NCBI GenBank assembly: GCA_003545125.1 | Contig: DQCI01000308.1 | Span: 2,866 to 10,265, forward strand | Direction: 5' to 3' | Source: Paracoccaceae bacterium | GTDB lineage: Bacteria; Pseudomonadota; Alphaproteobacteria; Rhodobacterales; Rhodobacteraceae | Length of the DNA stretch: 7,400 bases | Part shown: piece after piece, positions 1 through 7,400 of the stretch | Layout: every line of letters starts with the position of its first letter | Numbering within the stretch: position 1 is the first letter of the stretch | Notes under the pieces: generated by a model | What the model was told of the DNA's origin: nothing | The model's input: the letters and a program-made list of their open reading frames with translations, nothing else | The model's database searches: none | Position numbers and translations under genes: made by a program

Positions 1-1265
1 AGCTCGTCGCCGTCGAGATGGCCGGGGGTCGAGACCAGCGAAGGGCGCAGCGCCTCGAACTGGCGGCGCACGGCCCGGATGCGGGCCTCGGCCTTCGGGT
101 CGAACACATGGGCGTGGTCGGTCGCCGCCTCGATCGGCGCGGCCAGCACCCGGGTATGACCGGGCAGGTAGACGCCGCGGCGCACATCCCATTCCGGGTA
201 GACGTGCTTGGCCGACAGCGTTTCGAGATCGGCGTCCTCGGGCGCGAGGTCGAGATGAAGACGCAGCCGCGTCGCAGGCGCCTTCGCGAGCTGGCCGAGG
301 CCGATCTCGTCCATGTCGTCGGCGGCCTTTTTCGCGCTGTCCTCGTCGTCGTCCTCGACCCGGCGGTTGAGGTTGATGAACTGGGCGACCGAGAGCAGGG
401 CTTCAAACTTGTGCAGGATGAAGCTGTCCGTGCGCTCGGCCTGGTCGGTGCGGTGGCGGCGCGCCTTGCGGGCGGGGCCTTCCGGCTCGCCCGGACCCTC
501 GGGGGTCTGGTCGGTCTCGCGGGTCTCGACCGCCTCGGCATCGCCGAGGGCGACCGGGCGAAGCTCCGGCCACAGCGGCACCGGCGCGAAGGGCCGGTAG
601 CCGCGCGGCGCGTTGGCGGCGGCGAGGTTGCCGCCCTGCATGAGATCGGCGAAGACCTGGGCGAGGGTCGGCAGCGGCGCGGGATCGCCCAGCACCCGGC
701 GCACCAGAGCCTCCACCGCCGCCTCGCCCTCGGGCAACGCCGGGCGTGCCCGCATGTCGAGATGTGCGGCGGCGAGATCGCGCCAGAGCCCCGCGAGGCC
801 GGGCCCCTCGGCGAGGGTCGCGGAGATCATCGCCGTCGCGCCGCGCAGGGTGGCGAGGTCGCGTTGCAGCGGATCTTCGGCCGCGTCTGGCGCCGGCGCG
901 TGGGCGGCCAACGCGGCGAGCCAGAGATAGAGCGCGGCATTGGCCTCGCGGGCCGGGAAGACGGCGAGGCGCGCGGGCAGCCGCAGCACGGCGCCGTCGA
1001 AACTCGTGCGTGGCACGGTCTCGGCCACGGTCCCGAGCCGGCGCAGCAAGCCGAGGCGGTGGCCGGACGCCTCGTCGGCGACCGCCCGGATTTCGACCTC
1101 TCCCGCCCCGCCGAGCCCGCGGAAGAACACCGCGAGCCGGCCCGCAACCTCGTCGAGGCCGACCGCGTGGTCATCATGGGCGTCCGGCGCACCGATCCGT
1201 GTCGCCAGGCGGTGCCAGGCCTTGCCGACCACCTCTTCCGGCTCGAACAGATCGAGCGGCTCCAT
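1..1265 (-). CDS. norD: NorD, nitric oxide reductase activation protein (N-terminal part, cut by the window edge)
   Basis: NorD acts with NorQ in the cytoplasm to activate the NorCB nitric oxide reductase, probably during insertion of its non-haem iron (family knowledge). The visible part is 421 codons with no stop, starting MEPLDLFEPEEVVGKAWHRL. It has an alpha-helical, Ala/Leu-rich N-terminal region to about residue 235, a charged low-complexity linker at about 242-282, then the segment SFILHKFEALLSVAQFINLN (281-300), which I recall as typical of NorD/CbbO-type proteins, and an acidic patch (RRVEDDDEDS) after it. Full NorD proteins are about 600-640 residues; the C-terminal VWA domain with its MIDAS metal site lies beyond position 1. 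The start at 1265 is supported by AAGGAG (minus strand, 1272-1277) six bases upstream. It is last of the visible norCBQD genes, 66 bp after norQ. The alternative, CbbO of RuBisCO activation, is made unlikely by the norCB neighbours. Confidence 0.9.
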   Translation of the reverse strand, partial: MEPLDLFEPEEVVGKAWHRLATRIGAPDAHDDHAVGLDEVAGRLAVFFRGLGGAGEVEIRAVADEASGHRLGLLRRLGTVAETVPRTSFDGAVLRLPARLAVFPAREANAALYLWLAALAAHAPAPDAAEDPLQRDLATLRGATAMISATLAEGPGLAGLWRDLAAAHLDMRARPALPEGEAAVEALVRRVLGDPAPLPTLAQVFADLMQGGNLAAANAPRGYRPFAPVPLWPELRPVALGDAEAVETRETDQTPEGPGEPEGPARKARRHRTDQAERTDSFILHKFEALLSVAQFINLNRRVEDDDEDSAKKAADDMDEIGLGQLAKAPATRLRLHLDLAPEDADLETLSAKHVYPEWDVRRGVYLPGHTRVLAAPIEAATDHAHVFDPKAEARIRAVRRQFEALRPSLVSTPGHLDGDE

Positions 1266-1286
1266 CGGGCTCTCCTTTTGTTGGTC

Positions 1287-1330
1287 GCGCAATTTGTTCC
1301 GAAAACCGGTCTCCACTTTTCGGATTGCGC
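1287..1330. repeat. Two-part intergenic palindrome between norQ and norD (RIME-like)
   Basis: The outer arms GCGCAAT (1287-1293) and ATTGCGC (1324-1330) and the inner arms CCGAAAA (1299-1305) and TTTTCGG (1317-1323) are both perfect. They give a 14-bp stem with a one-sided 5-nt bulge (1294-1298) and an 11-nt loop. The core CCGAAAACCGGTCTCCAC followed by TTTTCGG resembles the palindromic intergenic elements widespread in alphaproteobacterial genomes (RIME-like family, from memory). In the mRNA it ends about 10 bases before the norD ribosome binding site, so it could act as a processing or stability site or tune norD expression. No long T-run follows on the transcribed strand, so it is not a typical intrinsic terminator. 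Confidence 0.7.
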
Positions 1331-1331
1331 C

Positions 1332-2150
1332 TCAGCCCCAGATCGCGGTGACGAGGTCGAGCAGCCCGGCCCTGGTGTCGGGCTCGTCGGTGAGCGGCTC
1401 GATCATCGCCACCCGCACCGCGCGCTCCACGCCCATGCCGCCGGCGATCAGCGTCGCGGCATAGACCACGAGGCGGGTCGAGACCCCCTCCTCGATGTCC
1501 TGGCCCTTCATCTCGCGCAACTTGTTCGCGAGCCGGACCAGCGGGCGCACCCGCGCCTCGTCGAGCCCGCTTTCGCGCACCACCACCGCGACCTCGTGAT
1601 CGGGCGCCGGGAAGTCGAAATCGAGCGCGATGAAGCGCTGGCGGGTCGAGGGTTTGAGGGTCTTGAGGATGTTCTGGTAGCCGGGGTTGTAGCTCGCCAC
1701 CAGCAGGAAGCCGGGGGTCGCAACCAGCTCTTCGCCGGTGCGGTCGATCGGCAGGATGCGGCGGTCGTCGGTCAGCGGGTGTAGCACCACGGCCACGTCC
1801 TTCCTGGCCTCGACCACCTCGTCGAGATAACAGATCGCGCCCTCGCGCACCGCCCGGGTGAGCGGCCCGTCGACCCAGATGGTTTCGCCGCCCTTGAGCA
1901 GGTAGCGCCCGATCAGATCGGCAGCGGAGAGGTCGTCGTGGCAGGCCACAGTGTAGAGCGGCCGGCCGAGCCTTGCCGCCATATGGGCGACGAAACGGGT
2001 TTTTCCGACGCCGGTCGGGCCCTTGAGCAGCACCGGCAGGTCGTGGGCGGCAGCGGCTTCGAACACCGCCATCTCGTCGCCCTGGGGGAGGTAGAAGGGG
2101 GCGTCAGCCGCCCCCTTCGTTGTCAAGGTGCCATCCACGTCGGACCTCAT
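1332..2150 (-). CDS. norQ: NorQ, MoxR-family AAA+ ATPase for nitric oxide reductase activation
   Basis: This 272-residue cytoplasmic ATPase works with NorD to make NorCB active; the family uses ATP-driven remodelling through a VWA-domain partner. Walker A is GPTGVGKT (residues 44-51), Walker B is ICYLDE (106-111), the sensor-1 asparagine is N155 in VASYNPG, and an arginine-rich STRQRF segment follows at 168-173. Family-typical blocks are visible, including PVLLKGPTG, YTVACHDDLSAADLIGRY and VVLHPLTDDRR. The length fits NorQ/CbbQ (about 260-275). The ATG overlaps the norB stop (ATGA, 2147-2150) and no good Shine-Dalgarno precedes it, so translation is probably coupled to norB. CbbQ is the closest alternative; the position between norB and norD decides for NorQ. 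Confidence 0.96.
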   Translation of the reverse strand: MRSDVDGTLTTKGAADAPFYLPQGDEMAVFEAAAAHDLPVLLKGPTGVGKTRFVAHMAARLGRPLYTVACHDDLSAADLIGRYLLKGGETIWVDGPLTRAVREGAICYLDEVVEARKDVAVVLHPLTDDRRILPIDRTGEELVATPGFLLVASYNPGYQNILKTLKPSTRQRFIALDFDFPAPDHEVAVVVRESGLDEARVRPLVRLANKLREMKGQDIEEGVSTRLVVYAATLIAGGMGVERAVRVAMIEPLTDEPDTRAGLLDLVTAIWG

Positions 2151-3514
2151 TCGGCCGGCTGCCGCGACGACCCGGCCGCGATGATTTCACGGCGCGGCGC
2201 CAGCATCGCGTAGATGAACAGCAGCGCGCCCAGCACCACCGCGACACCCGAACCGAAGCGCATCACGAAGAAGATCCAGAGCTGGTCCTGCACGTCCATG
2301 AAGTATTCGCCGTTCACCCGTTGCAGGTGGGTCTGGATCGTACCCGCGAAGGTGAGCGTGAAGGTCATGAACACCATGCCGCCCGACATCAGCCAGAACG
2401 AGGCCATGTTGAGCACCTGATTGTAGGGATCACGCCCTTTGAGCACCGGCATCGCGTAGCTGATGATCGCCAGGTTGAGGCTCACGTAAGCGCCAAAGAA
2501 GGCGAGGTGGCCGTGGGCCGCGGTGATCTGGGTGCCGTGGGTGTAGTAGTTGATCCCGTGCAGCGTGTGCAGGAAGCCCCAGACGCCGGCGCCGAAGAAA
2601 GCGAGCGTGGCGCAGCCGAGTGCCCAGAGCAGCGCCGCCTTGTTCGGATGGTCGCGCCGGCCCTTCCAGACCATGACGAAGGCGAAGGCCATCATGCCGA
2701 AGAACGGCACCACTTCGAGCGAGGAGAACACCGAGCCGATCCACTGCCAGTAACCCGGCGTGCCGATCCAGTAATAGTGGTGGCCGGTGCCGAGGATGCC
2801 CGAGAACAGGGCCGTGGCGACGATCACGTAGAGCCACTTCTCGACGATCTCGCGGTCGACCCCGGTGAGCTTCAGCATCAAAAAGCCGAGGATCGCGGCC
2901 ATGACGAGCTCCCAGGTGCCTTCGACCCAGAGGTGCACGATGTACCACCAGTACTGCTTGTCGAGCGCCAGGTTGCCGGGATTGTAGAAGGCAAACAGGA
3001 ACAAGAGCGACAGACCCCAGAGCCCGAGCAACAGGATGTTGGTGATCGCGGTCTTGCGGCCCTTCAGCACCGTCAACGAGATGTTGTAGAGGAATAACAG
3101 CGCAGCGATGACGATGCCCGCCTTGACCCATTTGGGCTGCTCGATGAACTCGCGCCCCTCCTTGCCGAGCAGGAAGTTCCCTTCGAACAGGTTGAACGTG
3201 TAGGTCAGAACCACGCCGACGGTGCCGACGATCAGGATGATGAGCTGGAGATAGGCGATGTTCGGCGAGTGGATCTCGCGCTCGCTCTCCTCGGGCACCA
3301 GGTAGTAGGCGGCGCCGAAAAAGCCGGTGAGCAGCCACACGACCAGCGAGTTGGTGTGCAGCATCCGGACAATGTTGAACGGCATGATCTCGGCGAGGAA
3401 GTTGCCGTCGACGTAGATCCAGCCCATGATCAGGCCCATTGTCACCTGCACCGCGAACAGGATCATCGCGGTCAGGAAGTACCAATAGGCAATTTTCTGT
3501 GTTTGGTATTTCAT
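2147..3514 (-). CDS. norB: NorB, nitric oxide reductase catalytic subunit (cytochrome bc type)
   Basis: This 455-residue inner-membrane subunit reduces two NO to N2O at a haem b3/non-haem FeB centre, taking electrons from NorC. It is hydrophobic throughout, as expected for the family's 12 helices. All ligands are present: H53 and H336 for low-spin haem b, H334 for haem b3, and H194, H245 and H246 for FeB. The conserved glutamates E198, E202 (HLWVEGTWE) and E267 (SSLEVVPFF) are also there. Spacing matches Pseudomonas aeruginosa NorB with a constant offset of 13 (7 at H53). I chose the start MKYQTQKIAYWYF at 3514 because GAGGGG lies nine bases upstream (3524-3529) and homologues begin there; an in-frame start at 3538 would add eight residues and overlap norC. 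The 13-bp gap from norC and 4-bp overlap with norQ indicate one operon. There is no fused quinol-oxidase extension, so it is cNor, not qNor. Confidence 0.98.
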   Translation of the reverse strand: MKYQTQKIAYWYFLTAMILFAVQVTMGLIMGWIYVDGNFLAEIMPFNIVRMLHTNSLVVWLLTGFFGAAYYLVPEESEREIHSPNIAYLQLIILIVGTVGVVLTYTFNLFEGNFLLGKEGREFIEQPKWVKAGIVIAALLFLYNISLTVLKGRKTAITNILLLGLWGLSLLFLFAFYNPGNLALDKQYWWYIVHLWVEGTWELVMAAILGFLMLKLTGVDREIVEKWLYVIVATALFSGILGTGHHYYWIGTPGYWQWIGSVFSSLEVVPFFGMMAFAFVMVWKGRRDHPNKAALLWALGCATLAFFGAGVWGFLHTLHGINYYTHGTQITAAHGHLAFFGAYVSLNLAIISYAMPVLKGRDPYNQVLNMASFWLMSGGMVFMTFTLTFAGTIQTHLQRVNGEYFMDVQDQLWIFFVMRFGSGVAVVLGALLFIYAMLAPRREIIAAGSSRQPAE

Positions 3515-3527
3515 GTTTTCTGTCCCC

Positions 3528-3983
3528 TCAGCCGGCATCGTTCGGCGGCCAGTCCTGCGTGCGGATCGTGTCGGTCCACAACAGGAAATCGGCGATTGCC
3601 TGGTATTCTTCGTCGGTCAGGCCGAAGTTCGGCATCTGCCGACGACCCTCGATGCCGGTGGGCATCGCGTCCATCCAGCCCTTGAGCACTTCGAAAGCGC
3701 CTTCATGGTCACCTTCGTCGACGCCCCAGCGGGTCATCACATTGCCGAGCTCGGGCGCGAAGTAGGCGCCTTCGCCGAGAATCGTGTGGCAGTTGATGCA
3801 GCCGTGTCTTTCCCACAGGTGCTTGCCGTCGCGCACGCTATCGGTGAGCGTGGCGGCGTTGGTCGAGGTCTTGACGATGTAGAGATGTGAATGGGCCGAT
3901 AGCCCGAGGAATATGAGAATGAAAAACAATGACCCGCCGTAGAAGATATTGCGGGCCATGCTCTTCGTCATGACTTCACTCAT
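3528..3983 (-). CDS. norC: NorC, nitric oxide reductase cytochrome c subunit
   Basis: This 151-residue membrane-anchored cytochrome c takes electrons from periplasmic donors and passes them to haem b in NorB. One N-terminal membrane helix (about residues 13-30, FYGGSLFFILIFLGLSAHSH) acts as an uncleaved anchor. The haem c motif is CINCH (62-66), inside the family-typical block WERHGCINCHTILGEGAYFAPELGNV. M117 (RRQMPNF) is the likely sixth haem ligand. The length matches the family (about 150). The start at 3983 has AAGGGGG seven bases upstream (3991-3997); a second Met four codons later (3971) is possible but has a poorer ribosome site. It is the first gene of the norCBQD operon and faces the NnrR-type box at 4046-4059. 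Confidence 0.97.
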   Translation of the reverse strand: MSEVMTKSMARNIFYGGSLFFILIFLGLSAHSHLYIVKTSTNAATLTDSVRDGKHLWERHGCINCHTILGEGAYFAPELGNVMTRWGVDEGDHEGAFEVLKGWMDAMPTGIEGRRQMPNFGLTDEEYQAIADFLLWTDTIRTQDWPPNDAG

Positions 3984-3987
3984 GTGA

Positions 3988-5913
<1,926 letters not shown>

Positions 5914-5922
5914 AACCAGGCA

Positions 5923-5950
5923 CCGGGGGACATCACGTCCCGTTCCCCGG
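5923..5950 (+). repeat. Imperfect hairpin just after nirS
   Basis: GGGAC (5927-5931) pairs with GTCCC (5937-5941) around a 5-nt loop. CCGG (5923-5926) can extend the stem with CCGG (5947-5950) across a one-sided bulge. It sits 9 bp after the nirS stop and 7 bp before the strong terminator stem, so the nirS transcript would end in two tandem hairpins. No T-run follows it directly. It may protect the mRNA 3' end; this is inference. Confidence 0.45.
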
Positions 5951-5957
5951 GCCGCTC

Positions 5958-5995
5958 CCGGCCGCCGGCACCCCCGGCGGCCGGATCTTTTTTTT
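5958..5995 (+). terminator. Strong intrinsic terminator or attenuator after nirS
   Basis: A perfect 11-bp stem, CCGGCCGCCGG (5958-5968) with CCGGCGGCCGG (5974-5984), has a 5-nt loop CACCC. ATC and eight T residues (5988-5995) follow. This is a textbook Rho-independent terminator. The T-run directly touches the GGAG ribosome site (5996-5999) of the next gene, so that gene would be reached only by readthrough, processing, or an unseen promoter. Confidence 0.88.
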
Positions 5996-6005
5996 GGAGC
6001 ACGCG

Positions 6006-6527
6006 ATGCGTTTGTTCGTCCTGGCCGCCGTCATGCTCATCGCCGCCACCGGCGCCTCCAGAAGCGACGTCCCAAGCGGTGACGGGCAGTGGATCGCACG
6101 ACTTGAGAACGCGGGGAGATCGCTCGCCATCGCCAACGCCGCGACGGGCGTGGTGACCCATATCCGCACCCTGGAGTCGCGTGACCATGTGATAACCCGC
6201 GCCGCTGCACTGATCGCGGTGCCGGCGCGGCGCAGTTTCCTTGTCGCCCTCGACGGTGTCCCCGAGCTTTGGGAAATCGCCCTTTTCCCGGACGCCGGGC
6301 CCTTCCACGACGGCTTCGTTCATTCCTACGAGACCGGAATGGAGGAAAGCCTGCCGGCCGAAGAGGGCATGTTCGCCCGCCTGCGGATCGTGCTCGACGC
6401 GCCGGTCGCCGCGCTCGAACCGGTCGCCGGCAAAAGGTACGCGGTGATCGGGACACGGATTGACGGCACCCGGGTCGAAATCAACCTGGCCGCGAAACGC
6501 GAGGTCGCGGTGCTGCCGCCGGGCTGA
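6006..6527 (+). CDS. Small exported cytochrome d1/NirF-like propeller-fragment protein
   Basis: The predicted product has 173 residues. MRLFVLAAVMLIAATGAS looks like a Sec signal peptide, so the mature protein should be periplasmic. The segment from about residue 58 to 115 (SRDHVITRAAALIAVPARR, FLVALDGVPELWEI, FHDGFVHSYETG) resembles blades of the d1-type beta-propeller in NirF and related proteins (my recall of the family). Those proteins have about 400 residues or more, so only two or three blades could be present. There is no CxxCH and no cysteine at all. The start at 6006 has GGAG six bases upstream; a longer in-frame reading from 5772 would overlap nirS out of frame and is rejected. It follows nirS by 92 bp, across the terminator. 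It could be a haem d1 carrier, a NirS maturation or assembly partner, or the remnant of a larger nir gene. The clean start, signal peptide and open frame favour a working gene. Function is not known to me. Confidence 0.72.
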   Translation: MRLFVLAAVMLIAATGASRSDVPSGDGQWIARLENAGRSLAIANAATGVVTHIRTLESRDHVITRAAALIAVPARRSFLVALDGVPELWEIALFPDAGPFHDGFVHSYETGMEESLPAEEGMFARLRIVLDAPVAALEPVAGKRYAVIGTRIDGTRVEINLAAKREVAVLPPG

Positions 6528-6831
6528 TCGCGCGTCTGCGGTCGGCGCGTGACCCCGGAAACGCCGGCAGGCGCCTGCCGGCATCGAGACTGAACGCCGG
6601 GGTCCACAGAAGCCCTGCACGCACGGCCGCGCCGTAGCCGAACACAAAACATGGGCGTGCCTTCCCTGCGGCGCCACCGCGAACGGACTTGCAGTGACGC
6701 GCCCGCCGATGTCCCGGTGTCCCGGTGTCGCGCACGCCGAAATAGACTTCCCACCAGGCCATCGCGAGGATCGCAAACAGACCTGCGGCCAGGAATAATA
6801 CCCGGACGCCCGCGCCGAAACGACGTTTCAT
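6481..6831 (-). CDS. Possible small membrane protein, possibly frameshifted or shorter than drawn
   Basis: The frame gives 116 residues and I do not recognise the product. The N-terminus, MKRRFGAGVRVLFLAAGLFA and on to AMAWWEVYFGV, is a convincing basic start followed by one membrane helix (about residues 9-33). After GVRDTG the sequence becomes arginine-rich and unlike a folded protein, exactly at a tandem 8-bp repeat (6711-6726) that could be a frame-changing duplication. The 3' end overlaps the d1-like gene antisense by 47 bp and includes the nested inverted repeats. In its favour, the start codon is 70.5 bp from the centre of the NnrR-type box at 6895-6908, almost the same distance as for norC and nirS. 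Against it, only a weak ribosome site precedes 6831. A short real gene starting here, with an uncertain end, is the best reading. Confidence 0.38.
   Translation of the reverse strand: MKRRFGAGVRVLFLAAGLFAILAMAWWEVYFGVRDTGTPGHRRARHCKSVRGGAAGKARPCFVFGYGAAVRAGLLWTPAFSLDAGRRLPAFPGSRADRRRAISPAAAPRPRVSRPG
6551..6604. repeat. Nested inverted repeats downstream of the d1-like gene
   Basis: A perfect 20-bp palindrome, GCCGGCAGGCGCCTGCCGGC (6563-6582), lies inside a second inverted repeat, GACCCCGG (6551-6558) with CCGGGGTC (6597-6604). It begins 23 bp after the stop at 6527. No T-run follows on either strand, so it may be a Rho-dependent or structural 3' end rather than an intrinsic terminator. It falls inside the possible minus-strand reading frame 6481-6831, which weakens the case that this part of that frame is coding. 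Confidence 0.6.
6711..6726. repeat. Tandem 8-bp duplication
   Basis: GTCCCGGT occurs twice without a gap (6711-6718 and 6719-6726), followed by GTCG. A length not divisible by three shifts any reading frame crossing it. It lies at about codons 36-41 of the possible minus-strand gene starting at 6831, where the encoded sequence stops looking protein-like. Confidence 0.6.
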
Positions 6832-6894
6832 CGTCTCGCGCGGTCCGGGTTTTGAACCGCACCGGGTGTTTCACGCAGTGGGGACCCCGAGCGC

Positions 6895-6908
6895 TTAACC
6901 AAAATCAA
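6895..6908. promoter_or_regulatory. NnrR/DNR/FNR-type box between divergent 6831 and 6976 starts
   Basis: TTAAC-CAAA-ATCAA has one half-site identical to the norC-side box and one identical to the FNR half-site. Its centre is 74.5 bp upstream of the ATG at 6976 and 70.5 bp upstream of the minus-strand ATG at 6831. One site could therefore serve either gene or both. It is the third such box in this window. Confidence 0.7.
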
Positions 6909-6921
6909 GTCGCCCACTCGA

Positions 6922-6938
6922 CTCTTGTGGCACAAGAG
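6922..6938. promoter_or_regulatory. 17-bp perfect palindrome in the predicted core promoter (candidate operator)
   Basis: CTCTTGTG-G-CACAAGAG is a perfect dyad with 8-bp arms and one central base. If the box at 6895-6908 acts at -41.5, transcription toward 6976 would start near 6943, and this dyad would cover about -21 to -5, where a repressor would block RNA polymerase. I cannot assign it to a known regulator. Confidence 0.5.
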
Positions 6939-6975
6939 AGGTGCACGGGAACGCCCCGGGAAAGGATTGGCGCGC

Positions 6976-7227
6976 ATGCCGGACGGTAGACCCACATCTG
7001 CACTCCGCTGGTCGCGCCGCAAACTCGCGGTCGTGTTGTTTCCCTTCGTCGCGGCCGCGGTCGCGGTCAACCTGTTCCTCGCGTCATTGCTCGGCGCGAC
7101 CCTCGGGCTTCCCGTGCTCTCCCCCCCGCTTGCGCTTGCCCTGTCGCTTCCGCTCGGCGTTCCGGCCACCTGGGCGACGGCGCGCTGGGTCGACAGGCTT
7201 CTCGATCAGGCAGAAAGCGGCAGCTGA
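6976..7227 (+). CDS. Small membrane protein with two predicted helices, function unknown
   Basis: The product is 83 residues. A basic N-terminus (SALRWSRRK) leads into a first hydrophobic helix (about residues 18-43, LAVVLFPFVAAAVAVNLFLA). A short Gly/Pro turn and a second helix (about 46-66, PPLALALSLPLGVPATWATA) follow, then a charged tail (RWVDRLLDQAESGS). This is a helical hairpin in the inner membrane, probably with both ends in the cytoplasm by the positive-inside rule. The start is set by AAAGGA (6961-6966) nine bases upstream; a longer reading from 6925 is less likely. Placement behind an NnrR-type box suggests it is induced with denitrification. Small two-helix proteins such as NorF occur in nor clusters, but I see no specific match and name none. 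The overall topology also recalls DUF2798-type proteins. Confidence 0.72.
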   Translation: MPDGRPTSALRWSRRKLAVVLFPFVAAAVAVNLFLASLLGATLGLPVLSPPLALALSLPLGVPATWATARWVDRLLDQAESGS

Positions 7228-7253
7228 GCCCCAGCCCTCCGGCCTGCTGGGGC
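7228..7253 (+). terminator. Weak terminator-like hairpin after the two-helix protein gene
   Basis: GCCCCAGC (7228-7235) pairs perfectly with GCTGGGGC (7246-7253) across a 10-nt loop, directly after the TGA stop. Only AGTTCG follows, with no T-run, so it may need Rho or serve as an mRNA 3' end. The remaining bases to 7400 hold no gene or motif that I can support. Confidence 0.45.
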
Positions 7254-7400
7254 AGTTCGCGCCGGGCCGGATCACCAGGACCAATTGAAAACGCAATCCA
7301 GGCGTGGTCCTCGCCCAACCCGTCCCGGCCCCCGGACCGTCGCGGCCCGCTTGCCGACACGCCCTCGTAGTTCTGCGACGATCCCGCCTGGACGGGACTT

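Noticed and set aside
18..1784. 588-codon plus-strand open frame opposite norD and norQ
   Set aside because: It is antisense to two recognised genes, is rich in Arg/Ala/Gly, shows no domain, and is the usual by-product of high GC3 coding sequence on the other strand.
2120..3097. 325-codon plus-strand frame opposite norB
   Set aside because: Its His/Glu/Arg-rich sequence has no motif and mirrors norB, whose ligands are all intact in its own frame.
2430..3485. 351-codon minus-strand frame inside norB
   Set aside because: It is a second frame of norB with Arg/His-rich sequence; it starts within norB and has no ribosome site or family match.
3515..3538. Longer norB starting at 3538 and overlapping norC
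   Set aside because: The start at 3514 has a good GAGGGG site at proper spacing and matches the usual NorB N-terminus; the extra eight residues look like untranslated sequence.
6651..6989. 112-codon plus-strand frame across the third NnrR-type box
   Set aside because: It is Arg/Pro-rich with no recognisable domain and runs through the promoter region of the better supported gene at 6976.
7067..7360. Minus-strand frames at the right end of the window
   Set aside because: They overlap the two-helix protein gene antisense, have low-complexity Arg/Gly content, and show no ribosome site or motif.

Overview
The window is part of a denitrification gene cluster from a GC-rich proteobacterium. It holds a divergent pair of operons: norCBQ and the start of norD on the minus strand, and nirS on the plus strand. 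The gene set and order, the NnrR/DNR-type promoter boxes (TTAAC-N4-GTCAA) and an intergenic palindrome of a kind common in alphaproteobacteria all suggest Alphaproteobacteria. Rhodobacterales or a neighbouring order seems likely, but the genus cannot be told from this sequence.

Layout. Positions 1-1265 (minus) hold the N-terminal two thirds of NorD, cut by the window edge. A 66-bp gap with a two-part hairpin separates it from norQ (1332-2150), which overlaps norB (2147-3514) by 4 bp. norC (3528-3983) is the first gene of this operon. The 205-bp norC/nirS spacer carries two near-identical NnrR/DNR/FNR-type boxes, each about 69 bp from the start codon it faces, with a perfect GC-rich inverted repeat between them. 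nirS (4189-5913) encodes cytochrome cd1 nitrite reductase. It is followed by a strong intrinsic terminator whose T-run touches the ribosome binding site of a small exported protein (6006-6527) that resembles part of a cytochrome d1/NirF-type propeller. Positions 6528-6900 hold inverted repeats and a possible minus-strand membrane protein (start 6831). A third box at 6895-6908 lies between that ORF and a plus-strand gene (6976-7227) for an 83-residue protein with two membrane helices. The last 173 bases show a weak hairpin and no gene I can support.

How they work together. NirS reduces nitrite to nitric oxide in the periplasm. The membrane NorCB complex reduces the toxic NO to N2O. NorQ (MoxR-type AAA+ ATPase) and NorD (its expected VWA partner) are needed to activate NorCB. 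Placing nirS and norCBQD back to back under matching NO/anoxia-type boxes would make NO production and removal rise together. The least described parts are the small d1-like protein behind the terminator, the structured DNA between the twin boxes, and the second box-controlled divergent pair with its own 17-bp palindrome.
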